From contig NZ_CP029832.1 of assembly GCF_003233655.1 (NCBI RefSeq), positions 542,001 to 606,000 of the forward strand: a DNA stretch of 64,000 bases. The letters run 5' to 3'. Source of the stretch: Azospirillum ramasamyi (lineage in GTDB: Bacteria > Pseudomonadota > Alphaproteobacteria > Azospirillales > Azospirillaceae). The notes below the pieces were generated by a model that saw only the letters and a program-made list of their open reading frames with translations, searched no databases and had not been told where the DNA came from. Below, in pieces: positions 24,546-32,723 of the stretch (the stretch's first letter is position 1; every line of letters begins with the position of its first letter). The position numbers and the translations under genes were made by a program.

Positions 24546-25682
24546 TCACTGCGGCGCTTCGACGGGGGATGTGGCGACGACCTTGGGCGTGCCGCCTTCG
24601 ATGCGCACCAGCACGGCGTCGAAGCCATAGGCCTGGCCTTTGGCGGTGAAGCGGTATTCACCGTTCGGCGCTTTGTAGTCGGTCTTGCCCAATGCCGTGC
24701 GGATGGCCTCGGCATCAGTGCTGCCGGCCTGGGCGATGGCCTGGGCGGTGATGTTCAACGCGTTGTAGCCGGCCGCCCCGTACTTGCCGGGCTTAATCTT
24801 GTACTTGGCCTCATAGGCCTTCACGAATTCCTGGTTGCGCGGGGTGTCGACGCTGGAAACGTAGGGAACGGCGGCATAGATGCCTTCGGCCGCGTCGCCG
24901 GTCAGGTTGATGAAGTCGGCTGTCGCCCAGGATCCGACGCCGAACACCTTGCTCTGCACACCCATTTCCTGAAGCTGCTTGACCAAGATTGAGCCGTCCT
25001 GCGTCTCGGCCGCGATGAAGATACCGTCGGGCTTGGCAGCGCGCAGCTTGGTCAGCAGGGTGAAGTAATCGGTGGTGCCATGGTCGAAATACTCGGTCAG
25101 GGCCGTCTTCACGCCCAGTGCCGACAAATCGCGGGAGAATTCCTCCACCCCGCCGCGGCCCCAGTCGTCGTTGACGCCGACATAGGCGACCGACTTCAGC
25201 TTCAGATCGTTGGCGAGGATCTTGGCGAAGGCCTTGGCCATCAGCGCATCGGTTTCGGCCGCGCGGAAGAACCAGGAATTGTTCTGCTCGGTCAGGGCGG
25301 CGCTCGAGGACACGCCGGTGACCAGAGGGATCTTGTATTTCTGCGCCACCGGCATGATCGCCGCGGTGGCGGAGCTGCAGAAAGCACCGACCAGAACGGC
25401 CACCTTGTCCTTCTGCACCAGCTTTTCGACCGCGTTGACCGAGTTTGCTGGGGCGCATTGGCCATCCTCGATCACCAGTTCGACCGGCTTGCCGAGCACG
25501 CCGCCCTTGGCGTTGATCTGCTCGACCGCCAACCTGGCGCCCTCGATTACTGATTTTCCATTATAGGCTACGGAGCCGGTCAGCGGCTCGACAAGGCCGA
25601 TCTTGATGCTGTCTTGCGCGTTTGCCGGACCAACCGCGGCGACACCCGTGGCGAATACGCATCCCAGAACGTAGCGGTACAT
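24546..25682 (-). CDS. Liv-type ABC transporter substrate-binding protein (LivK)
   Basis: The 378-residue periplasmic binding protein has a signal peptide MYRYVLGCVFATGVAAVGPANA followed by the mature start QDSIKIGLVEPLTGSVAYNG. The AGGAGGG ribosome-binding site is six bases from the ATG. The type I binding fold is recognisable from GARLAVEQINAKGGVLGKPVEL and YVGVNDDWGRGGVEEF. It is the first gene of the operon, behind an AT-rich operator-like site. Binding proteins of this class carry many aromatic acids, and the shared operator suggests a pyridine carboxylate. Confidence 0.88.
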   Translation of the reverse strand: MYRYVLGCVFATGVAAVGPANAQDSIKIGLVEPLTGSVAYNGKSVIEGARLAVEQINAKGGVLGKPVELVIEDGQCAPANSVNAVEKLVQKDKVAVLVGAFCSSATAAIMPVAQKYKIPLVTGVSSSAALTEQNNSWFFRAAETDALMAKAFAKILANDLKLKSVAYVGVNDDWGRGGVEEFSRDLSALGVKTALTEYFDHGTTDYFTLLTKLRAAKPDGIFIAAETQDGSILVKQLQEMGVQSKVFGVGSWATADFINLTGDAAEGIYAAVPYVSSVDTPRNQEFVKAYEAKYKIKPGKYGAAGYNALNITAQAIAQAGSTDAEAIRTALGKTDYKAPNGEYRFTAKGQAYGFDAVLVRIEGGTPKVVATSPVEAPQ

Positions 25683-25820
25683 CTCTAACCCTCCTGTCCC
25701 TTGAGGATGTGTGGAATTGGTCTTGATCCCACCCCTGCGCGGGTGTCGGTCCTGCCGGGCACGCGCGCGGGGGTTGCCCCCATTCAGGGTGCCTATGCAC
25801 CGTATTCCATGCGGCAAGGC

Positions 25821-25850
25821 GAATTTATTATCCGCCCAATTAATTATTGC
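25821..25850. promoter_or_regulatory. Candidate TetR operator, copy C (livK promoter)
   Basis: On the minus strand this reads GCAATAATTAATTGGGCGG followed by ATAATAAATTC, about 140 bases upstream of livK. It matches the nicC promoter site in the AATAATTAATYGGKCGG core. Two AT-rich halves about 20 bases apart are present in both copies. Confidence 0.5.
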
Positions 25851-26163
25851 ACTGACGTTAGCGAGGGTCGGCGCCCCCTGTCAATCCCGATTCTTGGCCT
25901 GTTCGGTGGCTGGATCGGAGGACTTCACGCCGCACAGCAAAATACGGGCCAAATCGAACAAGCTGCGGAACGCGGCAGTTCCCGCCTTCAGGCCATGGGA
26001 GCATTGAAGCACCGGGACATCAGAGTGCCCAGAATTCGCGCATGCACCTGCATTCCATGCAGTCCGCCCAGAACTCAGGCAGTTACCATGGGAAATGAGG
26101 GGCGGCGCCGGCGTGTTGCAGGGAGCCTGATGGGGCGAGAGATTGCCCGAGCCCTGAAGGTGA

Positions 26164-26346
26164 TCATGTGACGCGGACGGAGTTTGGGCGTCCGAGGTCG
26201 AGCATGCGGTTGAGGACCAGGATGCCAATGGCGGCCTCCGTGGCCTGCGCCTGATCGGAATGGAAGCGCAGCCCCTCGCCGAGGAGGCCCTTCCAGCGTG
26301 CCATTCGGCTCTCCACGCCGGCCCTCTTGAGTGCGCAAGAGCCCAA
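26164..26346 (-). pseudogene. IS5-like transposase, C-terminal fragment
   Basis: The minus strand reads KRAGVESRMARWKGLLGEGL, then RFHSDQAQATEAAIGILVLN and RMLDLGRPNSVRVT. This is the standard end of IS5/IS903-like transposases (a VE..MxRyK..iG..L block followed by a LNRMxxLGxPxS ending). The N-terminal and catalytic parts are missing, so it is a dead remnant. Between livK and this fragment (25851-26163) I see no gene. Between it and rhlE (26347-26460) I see only the helicase terminator downstream. Confidence 0.55.
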
Positions 26347-26460
26347 ACCGGGACAAGATCAGGCTTCCCCTCAGCTACACCGCCTCATGGGGCAGGATCT
26401 TCAAGCCGTTGCCCTGCAATTTCCGCAGATGGGCGCCCGATGCCCGTTTCGGTTCCCCAA

Positions 26461-26491
26461 GAAAAAGGCGCGGTCCCGAAGGGCCGCGCCT
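26461..26491 (-). terminator. Rho-independent terminator of the helicase gene
   Basis: On the minus strand AGGCGCGG and CCGCGCCT form a perfect 8-bp stem around a ten-base loop, immediately followed by TTTTTC. It lies 28 bases after the helicase stop codon. Confidence 0.85.
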
Positions 26492-26518
26492 GATCTGCTT
26501 GTCTTGCCAGAACGTGTG

Positions 26519-27796
26519 TTACCAGCGTCCGGCACGGGCCTGTGGTCTGCCCTGACCGCCGTCGCGCTGCCACGGCCTTGCTCCGCCGCGATTGGCTGGG
26601 GGGCGGCCCGCAGGCCGTCCCGTGCCGCCGGAGAAGGAACGTTGTGGCTCCATGCCGGAGATCGTATGGATCGCCAGCGTCGCACCGGTGAAGCGTTCGA
26701 TGCGGGACAGCGTCTCGCGATCGGCGCGGGAGGCGAAGGATACAGCGATGCCCGAAGCACCGGCCCGGCCGGTGCGGCCGATGCGGTGGACATAATCCTC
26801 GGCCGAGCGCGGGAGGTCGAAATTGATGACGTGTGTGATGTCGCGCACGTCGATACCGCGGGCGGCAACGTCGGTTGCCACCAGCAGACGGACTTGGCCG
26901 GTGCGCAGCCGCTGAAGGGTACGGTTGCGCTTGGACTGATCCATGTCGCCGTGCAGGGCGGCGGCGGCATGGCCGGCAGCGCTCAGTTCCTCCGCCAGTG
27001 CGTCGGCGTCGCGCTTGGTCGCGGCGAAGATGATCGCCTTGCCGACCTCGCCTTGGCCGGCGAAGTGCATCAGCAGCCGGCGCTTGTGCTCCATGTCGTC
27101 GGTATGGTGCAGGCGCTGTTCCACGTTAATCGCGGTCGCTTGGCTCTGGACAGCGACGCGCTCCGGGTTGCGCAGCAGCTTGCCGGCGAGCTGGCTCATG
27201 CGACGGTCCAACGTCGCCGTGAACAGCAGCGTCTGGCGGCCGGCCTTGCAGGCGTCGGCGATCCGCTCGACGTCATCGAGGAAGCCCATGTCCAGCATGC
27301 GGTCCGCCTCGTCGAGGATCAGCACCTCGACGGAGCTGAGGTCGATGCGCTGCCGTTCGATGTGGTCGATCAGGCGGCCGGGTGTTGCCACCACGACATG
27401 CACCGGGCGCGATAGCATGCGAAGCTGCTCGCCATACGGCATGCCGCCGACCACGTCGATGATGTTCATGCGCAGCGGCTTGGCGTATTTGCGCGCAGCC
27501 TGGGTGACCTGGCTTGCCAGTTCACGCGTCGGGGCAAGCACGAGGATGCGCGGCGCGGCGACGGCGGGAGGGGGCAGTTCGGCAACGCGGGTCAGGGCCG
27601 GCAGCATGAAAGCCGCAGTCTTGCCAGTTCCAGTTTCGGCGGTGGCGAGGATGTCGCGGCCGGTCAACGCCGGCGGGATGGCCGCCGCCTGAACGGGCGT
27701 CGGGGTGGTATAGCCATGCTCACCCAGAGCCTGGGCGATTTTGGAATGAATGCCGAGATCAGCAAACGTCTGTTCGGAAACGAAGTCTTCGGACAA
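26519..27796 (-). CDS. rhlE: DEAD-box ATP-dependent RNA helicase, RhlE-like
   Basis: This helicase unwinds structured RNA and is typically involved in ribosome assembly, mRNA decay and cold adaptation. The Q motif is TFADLGIHSKIAQAL...YTTPTPVQ, followed by AETGTGKT (motif I), PTRELASQ (Ia), TPGRL, DEADRMLD (II), FTATL (III), IIFAATK (IV), TDVAARGIDV (V) and HRIGRTGRAG (VI). The C-terminal tail is rich in Arg, Gly and Pro, as in RhlE proteins. I place the start at a TTG giving about 425 residues, with GGAAGG upstream; the open frame continues to another TTG at 27862 but that part is not family-like. It has a long structured leader. Confidence 0.87.
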   Translation of the reverse strand: MSEDFVSEQTFADLGIHSKIAQALGEHGYTTPTPVQAAAIPPALTGRDILATAETGTGKTAAFMLPALTRVAELPPPAVAAPRILVLAPTRELASQVTQAARKYAKPLRMNIIDVVGGMPYGEQLRMLSRPVHVVVATPGRLIDHIERQRIDLSSVEVLILDEADRMLDMGFLDDVERIADACKAGRQTLLFTATLDRRMSQLAGKLLRNPERVAVQSQATAINVEQRLHHTDDMEHKRRLLMHFAGQGEVGKAIIFAATKRDADALAEELSAAGHAAAALHGDMDQSKRNRTLQRLRTGQVRLLVATDVAARGIDVRDITHVINFDLPRSAEDYVHRIGRTGRAGASGIAVSFASRADRETLSRIERFTGATLAIHTISGMEPQRSFSGGTGRPAGRPPANRGGARPWQRDGGQGRPQARAGRW

Positions 27797-27918
27797 GGAG
27801 CGGAACCTTCCACACGCATGACGGCGCAAAGCGGACCACGCCCCCGGTTGGGGAACGGTCAAGCGCCGGCGATCTCGCCAGGAGGAGGTCGAAAGAGGGA
27901 GTTGCGACTTGCTGAGGA

Positions 27919-27970
27919 GCGCGACAGGTCTGTCGCGCCAAGAAACCTACCGCGTCTCTCTCAAGAGACG
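27919..27970 (-). promoter_or_regulatory. Hairpins in the rhlE 5-prime leader
   Basis: Two stems lie in the roughly 200-base leader: GCGCGACA-GGTC-TGTCGCGC at 27919-27938 (8 bp) and CGTCTC-N6-GAGACG at 27953-27970 (6 bp). Long structured leaders are a feature of cold-responsive mRNAs, so these could form a temperature- or helicase-responsive switch. That function is inferred. Confidence 0.45.
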
Positions 27971-27997
27971 GTTAAGCCTCCAGCGATCAATAACCCT

Positions 27998-28025
27998 ATA
28001 GTAGAACATGAGGCTATAATATCAA
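27998..28025 (-). promoter_or_regulatory. Sigma-70-like promoter for rhlE
   Basis: On the minus strand TTGATA (28025-28020) and TACTAT (28003-27998) are separated by 16 bases, close to the -35/-10 consensus. The surrounding 100 bases are unusually AT-rich for this window. Transcription from here would give a leader of about 190-200 bases before the TTG start at 27796. The 28026-28232 stretch upstream shows no gene. Confidence 0.5.
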
Positions 28026-28232
28026 GATTATTCGACGATCAGGATCGAAATTCGACGCTTGTCAGCCATGTGCAGGCATTTTATAGGCGGTGACGACTTG
28101 GGCTCCGATTTTTCCGGCTTTTCTCATCGTCTGTTTTTTAACTCCCGTCATCCGGTTCGGAGGCGCTCGGCGTCTCGTCCGGACGGCTTTGACGGTGCCG
28201 CTTGGACACCGCCTTCTCGACACTGCGGACCG

Positions 28233-28601
28233 TCAGCGTTTCCTGGCCTTGCGGGCTGCATAGCGGGCATCGCGTGCGGCTTTCGCCTCCGCTGCCATGG
28301 CCATTTGACGCGCAGCTTGCTCGGCGATTTCCTGGGTCTTCAGCGCCTCGCGGGAGGCCAACTCGGCTTGTTCCGCTTGCAGGGCCACCTGCTCGGCAGC
28401 CCTGCTGGCGTCACGCGTTGCGTTGCGCTCGGCCTCGCGAGCCTCACGGGCGATGCGCACGGCTCGCCGGGCTTCTTCCCGCTCTGCGAAGGCCAGATCG
28501 TTCACATTCGATTGCGTTTTGAACTTCTCGAGCAGGGCCTTTTTTGCGCCCGCAGCCGTGCTCAGACGCTCGGAAAGCCCTGCGTTTTTAAAGCCGTTCA
28601 T
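28233..28601 (-). CDS. DUF6481 family protein
   Basis: The 122-residue product is almost entirely helical and strongly charged. Its N-terminus MNGFKNAGLSERLSTAAGAKKALLEKFKTQ fits the DUF6481 family, and the rest is a long alanine/glutamate/arginine-rich segment (EREEARRAVRIAREAREAERNA, then repeated AE/AR heptads) likely to form a coiled coil. No signal peptide or enzyme motif is seen. In alphaproteobacteria this family is often encoded near csp and DEAD-box helicase genes, as here, which suggests an RNA-related or cold-stress role. The function is unknown. Confidence 0.7.
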   Translation of the reverse strand: MNGFKNAGLSERLSTAAGAKKALLEKFKTQSNVNDLAFAEREEARRAVRIAREAREAERNATRDASRAAEQVALQAEQAELASREALKTQEIAEQAARQMAMAAEAKAARDARYAARKARKR

Positions 28602-28733
28602 GTTTTCCCATTTCGTGAATCCGGCCGCCCCCAGGGTAGGCCGTCAGGCAAATCTAATATCGGTCACGGTCGCCTAGGGCGACGTTGCTGCACCGGCCAT
28701 GGGGACCGGCAGCTTCGTTTCCGGATCTCGGTA

Positions 28734-28762
28734 CAAAAAAAAGGGCGGCCGGAGCCACCCTT
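28734..28762 (-). terminator. Rho-independent terminator of the csp gene
   Basis: On the minus strand AAGGGTGGC-TCCG-GCCGCCCTT forms a 9-bp stem (one G-T pair) followed by eight T residues. It lies about 20 bases after the csp stop codon and is a textbook intrinsic terminator. Confidence 0.9.
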
Positions 28763-28782
28763 CTTTCCCGGACCTGCTGCAC

Positions 28783-28992
28783 TCAGATGGCGCGCAGGTT
28801 CTCGGCGGCAACTTTGCCACGGCGAGGGTCACGAACCGCGTCGAAGGACAGCTTCTGGCCCTCTCCGAGGTTGTTGATCCCCGCGCGCTCGACGGCGGAG
28901 ATGTGGACGAACACGTCAGCCGTGCCGTCTTCCGGCTGGATAAAGCCGAAGCCCTTGGTCGAATTGAAAAACTTTACGGTTCCGATGGCCAT
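28783..28992 (-). CDS. Cold-shock protein, CspA family
   Basis: The 69-residue protein is a single cold-shock domain that binds single-stranded RNA and DNA and melts RNA structure. RNP1 is KGFGFIQ and RNP2 is VFVHIS, both intact; the start MAIGTVKFFNSTKGFGFI is typical. AGGAAGGGA precedes the ATG. A strong terminator follows. It is a standalone transcription unit, upstream of the DUF6481 and helicase genes on the same strand, giving a small cluster of RNA-handling genes. Confidence 0.93.
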   Translation of the reverse strand: MAIGTVKFFNSTKGFGFIQPEDGTADVFVHISAVERAGINNLGEGQKLSFDAVRDPRRGKVAAENLRAI

Positions 28993-29356
28993 GGGTCAGT
29001 TCCCTTCCTGGCGTTGCCCGCACAACATTGCGCAGGGCATCAATCTCACTTCGGGAAGAGACTCAAATCCTTGGACGGGATCGGAATAACAAAGCCCAGA
29101 GCAACCTCGACTAGCAGAAAGTGGGGTGTGGCCCGATATCTTGCAAGCGAAAAATGCCGGTGGGCGGCCATGCATAATTCGATTGCCGGACAATCATCTC
29201 GATATGAGGCTCGTATTGGCGTTTTTCTCTGACGCCGAAACCGCTTGTCGCATAGGGCCAACGCGAACCACCGCCACCATATTCCGAAGACACGCAACGG
29301 AGCCGGTCGTGCGAGGTTGACAATGCCCTGATCGGTGCCGAAGTACCAGGACCGTC
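28993..29356. other. Non-coding region upstream of csp
   Basis: Part of this stretch will be the csp promoter and leader. Beyond about 29100 several short frames on the minus strand are open but none has a recognisable domain, ribosome-binding site or codon pattern. The DNA is probably decayed IS-flanking sequence, given the inverted-repeat element and IS fragments that follow. Confidence 0.4.
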
Positions 29357-29457
29357 TGAAGTGATGTGGTGGACGGCCCCTCAGAGTTGGTTTCTTCGAC
29401 GGCATCAGCTTGCCACCGATCCCAGAAGGTGGAAGGGCCGCCCACCACATCACGTCA
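29357..29457. repeat. 101-bp inverted-repeat unit
   Basis: TGAAGTGATGTGGTGGACGG at 29357 and the complement of the sequence ending at 29457 (TGACGTGATGTGGTGGGCGG) match at 21 of 23 positions including the next three bases. A third copy of the end sequence (GTGATGTGGTGGACGGCCC on the minus strand) lies near 50478-50496 beside another IS5-like fragment. The unit looks like a miniature element or two ends of one IS brought together. Confidence 0.6.
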
Positions 29458-29580
29458 GAGCATGGTGTCATGGACATTCGCGGCAGATGGCATGACCGTC
29501 AGCGGCAAGCCGTCAGTCGAGACGACCACGTGATACTTGGTGCCGGGTTTGCCGCGGTCGGTCGGGTTCGGCCCGGTCAG
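29458..29580 (-). pseudogene. IS5-family transposase, internal fragment
   Basis: One minus-strand frame reads GPNPTDRGKPGTKYHVVVST and then DGLPLTVMPSAANVHDTML, matching the conserved block of IS5 (IS427-like) transposases (GPNPTDRGKxGTKhH...DxxGxPLxVxxxxANxHD). The frame has neither the N-terminal nor the C-terminal domain and directly adjoins the 101-bp inverted-repeat unit. It is a remnant. Confidence 0.6.
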
Positions 29581-29740
29581 ATGCCCGCCTCTCTGTGCCA
29601 AAGGCACAGGAAACCGACCGCAGATCAGCGGGTTTCCCCAGGGGGATCATCGGATGAGAGTTCTGGAAACCGGCTCTTAAGCGCCGTCGGCCCCGGCTGG
29701 GTGACAGGTGGTTGTTGAATGAGGTGTTAAGCACCAATGC

Positions 29741-30175
29741 CTGTGGCGCGCGATCGACCAGAACGACGTTAGTCTCGACATCTTGGCCCAAAGCTGGCGC
29801 AACAAGAAGGCAGCCAAGCGATTCTTCCGAAAACCGCTGAAAGGCCTGCGCTACGCGCCGCGCGTCCCCGTGAACGACAAGCTGCAGTCATACGCAGCGG
29901 CGAAGAAGGATTTGGGTCTCGGACGCGCGCATTGACAAAGCCAATATCTGAACAGTGCTTGTGAAGTTTTTCACCAGTCGCCCCGACGACGCGAGCAGCA
30001 TATGAAGAGCTTCAAACCGGTCCGGCACGCCCTGCGGGTCCTGTCCACCCACAGCCCCGGCCACAACCACTTCCAACTGCGTCACCACCGGACCTCCACC
30101 TCCAAGTACCGCGCTGCCCGCACTTGTGCCTTCATCAGGTGGCGCGAGGCGACCGGCATCGCTCAGAGCGGCTGA
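29741..30175 (+). pseudogene. IS6-family transposase, C-terminal remnant
   Basis: A single plus-strand frame reads LWRAIDQNDVSLDILAQSWR, NKKAAKRFFRKPLKGLRYAP and RVPVNDKLQSYAAAK, then an in-frame TGA, then QSQYLNSACEVFHQSPRRRE and QHMKSFKPVRHALRVLSTHS. This is the C-terminal half of an IS6/IS26-type transposase (LWRAVDxxGxVLDxLxQxRR, AKRFxRKxLK, LNNRAENSHQPTRxRE). The first catalytic Asp is visible in AIDQN and the second in VNDKL, but the ENSHQ glutamate reads ACEVFHQ and there is an internal stop, so it is inactive. The N-terminal part is missing. Confidence 0.75.
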
Positions 30176-30269
30176 ACCAGCTTACGGCCGGGCTGTTCAA
30201 GTTTGTAACGCGATCAACCGATCGCCAACTTGACAGCATCATTAGGAACGCCGGCCGTAGCGGGCGCGA

Positions 30270-32099
30270 TCACAGTGGCAGCAGCAAGGGCACCAGGATC
30301 ACGCTGACCGCCATCACGAGGATGGCCAACGGCACGCCGACCCGCAGGAAATCGACGAAACTGTAATTGCCGGGCCCCAGAACCAGCGTGTTCACCGGCG
30401 ACGACACCGGCGTCATGAAGGCCGTGGAAGCGGCAAGCGCGACGATCATGGCGAAGGGGTAGGGCGACGCGCCCAGTTCCTTGGCGACCGCCAGAGCGAC
30501 CGGGGCCATCAGCACCGCCGTGGCCGTGTTGGAAATGAACAGACCGAACAGCGCGGTCACGGTGAACAGCCCGGCCAGGATGGCGTGGGAGCTCGCGTCC
30601 CCGACCACGCCGAGCAGGGCGCTGGCCGCCAGATCCACGCCGCCCGTCCGCTGCAGCGCGATGGAGAAGGGCAGCATGCCGACGATCAGCACCAGGCTCT
30701 GCCAGTGGATGGAACGATAGGCGCTGTTGAAATCGACGCAGCGCAGCAACCCCAGCAACAGACAGCCGATCAGCGCGGCCTGCACGTTGGGAACGACTCC
30801 CGACACCATCAGCGCGACGACGACGAGAATGGAGAAGACCGCGTGCGGAGCGCGGGGAGCGGCGGGGATCACCTCGTCCAACTCCTCCGGCAGGCTGAGG
30901 ACGATCATCGTCTTCGGGTCTGCCTGAAGCCTGCGGATCGCCTTCCAAGGGCCGATCAGCAGCAGCGTGTCGCCGAGCTTCAACTTCTCGTCCAGCAGGC
31001 TTTCCTTGTGCGCGGTGGTGCCGCGCCGCAGGCCGACGACGTTCAGTTCGTATTCGGTGCGGAAGCGGGAGCCGACCACCGTCTTGCCGATCAGCGTCGA
31101 GGTCGGCGGCAGCATGACCTCGGCCATGCCGATTTCCTGCGAATGGTCGGAGAAGTACATTCCCGTCAGCGGCAACCGTTCCAGTTGGAAGCGCTTGACC
31201 ACCGACGTGATGTCAACCGATGGCGAGGCCAGATCGAGATACAGCACGTCGCCGACATGCAGCGCGGTCAGCGCGGTCGGACGCATGATATGGGTACCCA
31301 TCCGGCTGTGCCGCTCGATGGCGACGATGTTCACGCCCGAGGTGCCGCGGAGATTCAGTTCCTCCAGAGTCTTGGCGACCAGCGGAGAATGCGGCGTGAC
31401 GCGCAGCCGGGTTTCCCGTTCCGCCAGCCCGTATTCTTCGATCCAGTCGGCCAGCCGGGGCCGCCGTTGGTCCGACTTGCGTTCCTGGACGGACGTCACC
31501 AGCCAGCGGCGGGCGAAGACCATATAGGCGATGCCGACGATCAGCAGCGGAACGCCGAAGGGCGTGATGCTGAAGAACTGGAAGCCCTCGAACCCATGGC
31601 GGACCAGTTCGCTGTTCACCACCAGATTGGGCGCCGTGCCGACCAGCGTCATCATGCCGCTGAACAGCGCCGCGACGCTCAACGGCATCATCAGGCGGCC
31701 GGGCGCGATGGAGGCGCTCTGCGCGATGCGCAGGACCACCGGGATGAAGATCGCGACGACGCCCGTCGAACTCATCACCGATCCGACAGCCGCGACGAGC
31801 AGCATCAGCAGGCACAGCAGCCGTGTCTCGTTGCGTCCCGCGCGGGAGCACAGCCAGTCGCCGAGCCGCTGCGCCACGCCGGTTCGCACCAGCCCCTCGC
31901 CGATCACGAACAGGGCGGCGATCAGGATGATGTTGGGATCGCTGAACCCCGCCAGCGCCTCGTTCATGGAGATGATGCCGGTGAAGGGCAGGACAACGAT
32001 CATGATCAGCGCCACCGCGTCCATGCGCGGCTTGTTGAAGGCGAACATCACGACCGCCGCGGCAAGCAGCAGCAGCGTTACGGCGAGATCTGAAAGCAT
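30270..32099 (-). CDS. SLC13-family permease with two TrkA-C domains
   Basis: The 609-residue inner-membrane protein is an SLC13/ArsB-like anion permease (DASS superfamily). N-terminal and C-terminal membrane halves (MLSDLAVTLLLLAAAVVMFAF ... and HAVFSILVVVALMVSGVVPN ... VILVPLLLPL) flank a cytoplasmic centre with two RCK_C/TrkA-C type domains (around LRVTPHSPLVAKTLEELNLR and EVMLPPTSTLIGKTVVGSRF). The conserved SNTATAVLMAPVALAVAKELG and MTPVSSPVNTLVLGPG motifs mark the transport core. Likely substrates are sulfate or dicarboxylates. It stands alone between IS remnants and the truncated phosphatase. Confidence 0.82.
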   Translation of the reverse strand: MLSDLAVTLLLLAAAVVMFAFNKPRMDAVALIMIVVLPFTGIISMNEALAGFSDPNIILIAALFVIGEGLVRTGVAQRLGDWLCSRAGRNETRLLCLLMLLVAAVGSVMSSTGVVAIFIPVVLRIAQSASIAPGRLMMPLSVAALFSGMMTLVGTAPNLVVNSELVRHGFEGFQFFSITPFGVPLLIVGIAYMVFARRWLVTSVQERKSDQRRPRLADWIEEYGLAERETRLRVTPHSPLVAKTLEELNLRGTSGVNIVAIERHSRMGTHIMRPTALTALHVGDVLYLDLASPSVDITSVVKRFQLERLPLTGMYFSDHSQEIGMAEVMLPPTSTLIGKTVVGSRFRTEYELNVVGLRRGTTAHKESLLDEKLKLGDTLLLIGPWKAIRRLQADPKTMIVLSLPEELDEVIPAAPRAPHAVFSILVVVALMVSGVVPNVQAALIGCLLLGLLRCVDFNSAYRSIHWQSLVLIVGMLPFSIALQRTGGVDLAASALLGVVGDASSHAILAGLFTVTALFGLFISNTATAVLMAPVALAVAKELGASPYPFAMIVALAASTAFMTPVSSPVNTLVLGPGNYSFVDFLRVGVPLAILVMAVSVILVPLLLPL

Positions 32100-32333
32100 A
32101 TCTTCTTATTGGTAACGGGCAGGACGGTTGCGCCGCGATGCTAAAGCATGGTTCGACGATGGGAAAGCCCCGGTAATTACGGAGCTTGACCGATTCGATT
32201 GCAGGAATTCGCACCGAAGCGATGGGCGATGCATCTCAAGATTGAGAATCACCACCTTGCCATGGTGGCGGAAGATCGTCGCGGTCAGCTTGACCGCCGT
32301 CTCGCCAGATCGGCGAACCTGTCGGGAATGCCG

Positions 32334-32606
32334 TCATGCGGCAGGCTCTCCATTGGCACCCGGGAGTGGCGGTGGAGTGCTGTCAGAACCCGCGCGGGTG
32401 GCGGCCACGCCATGCTCGTTGTCGCCGACGAAGGACCGTGCCGCCGGCAGATCGACCGGCGGGCGCCCCAACTCGGCGAGCAGGGCGTTGGATGCGTGCA
32501 TCAGATCGGCGGCGCTGTCCACCAGCGTGCCGTCGAGGTCGAAGGCCATGGCGCGGATGGCGGGACGGCTTGAGCGTCGGTCGAGGCTGTCGGCGGGGTC
32601 GGTCAC
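32334..32606 (-). pseudogene. Truncated HAD-family phosphatase (Gph-like N-terminus)
   Basis: The GTG at 32606 has AAGG five bases upstream and gives TDPADSLDRRSSRPAIRAMA followed by FDLDGTLVDSAADLMHASNA and LLAELGRPPVD. FDLDGTLVDS is motif I of HAD phosphatases, with the nucleophile and acid aspartates, and the context matches phosphoglycolate phosphatase. After about SFVGDNEHGVAATRAG the similarity ends and the frame stops at 90 residues instead of about 220, so motifs II-IV are gone. It is best treated as a truncated gene. Upstream of it (32100-32333) I see no gene. Confidence 0.6.
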
Positions 32607-32723
32607 GGTACCTTGCTGGCGGAGGAGGCGGGCCTCCATCTTTACCAACTGCCCGCCGCCATCCGCCGCATAATCTGCCGGTGGACTCCTCAACCCGTGG
32701 AAATCGGCATCGACGCGGCCGCG

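Noticed and set aside
17023..25682. The Liv-type transporter next to the nic genes as an ordinary leucine importer
   Set aside because: Not excluded, but the shared operator-like sequence with nicC and the absence of amino acid genes nearby make a pyridine carboxylate more likely.
27716..28093. A 125-codon plus-strand frame across the rhlE leader
   Set aside because: It overlaps the helicase start, has no ribosome-binding site and no similarity; the promoter and hairpins explain the region better.
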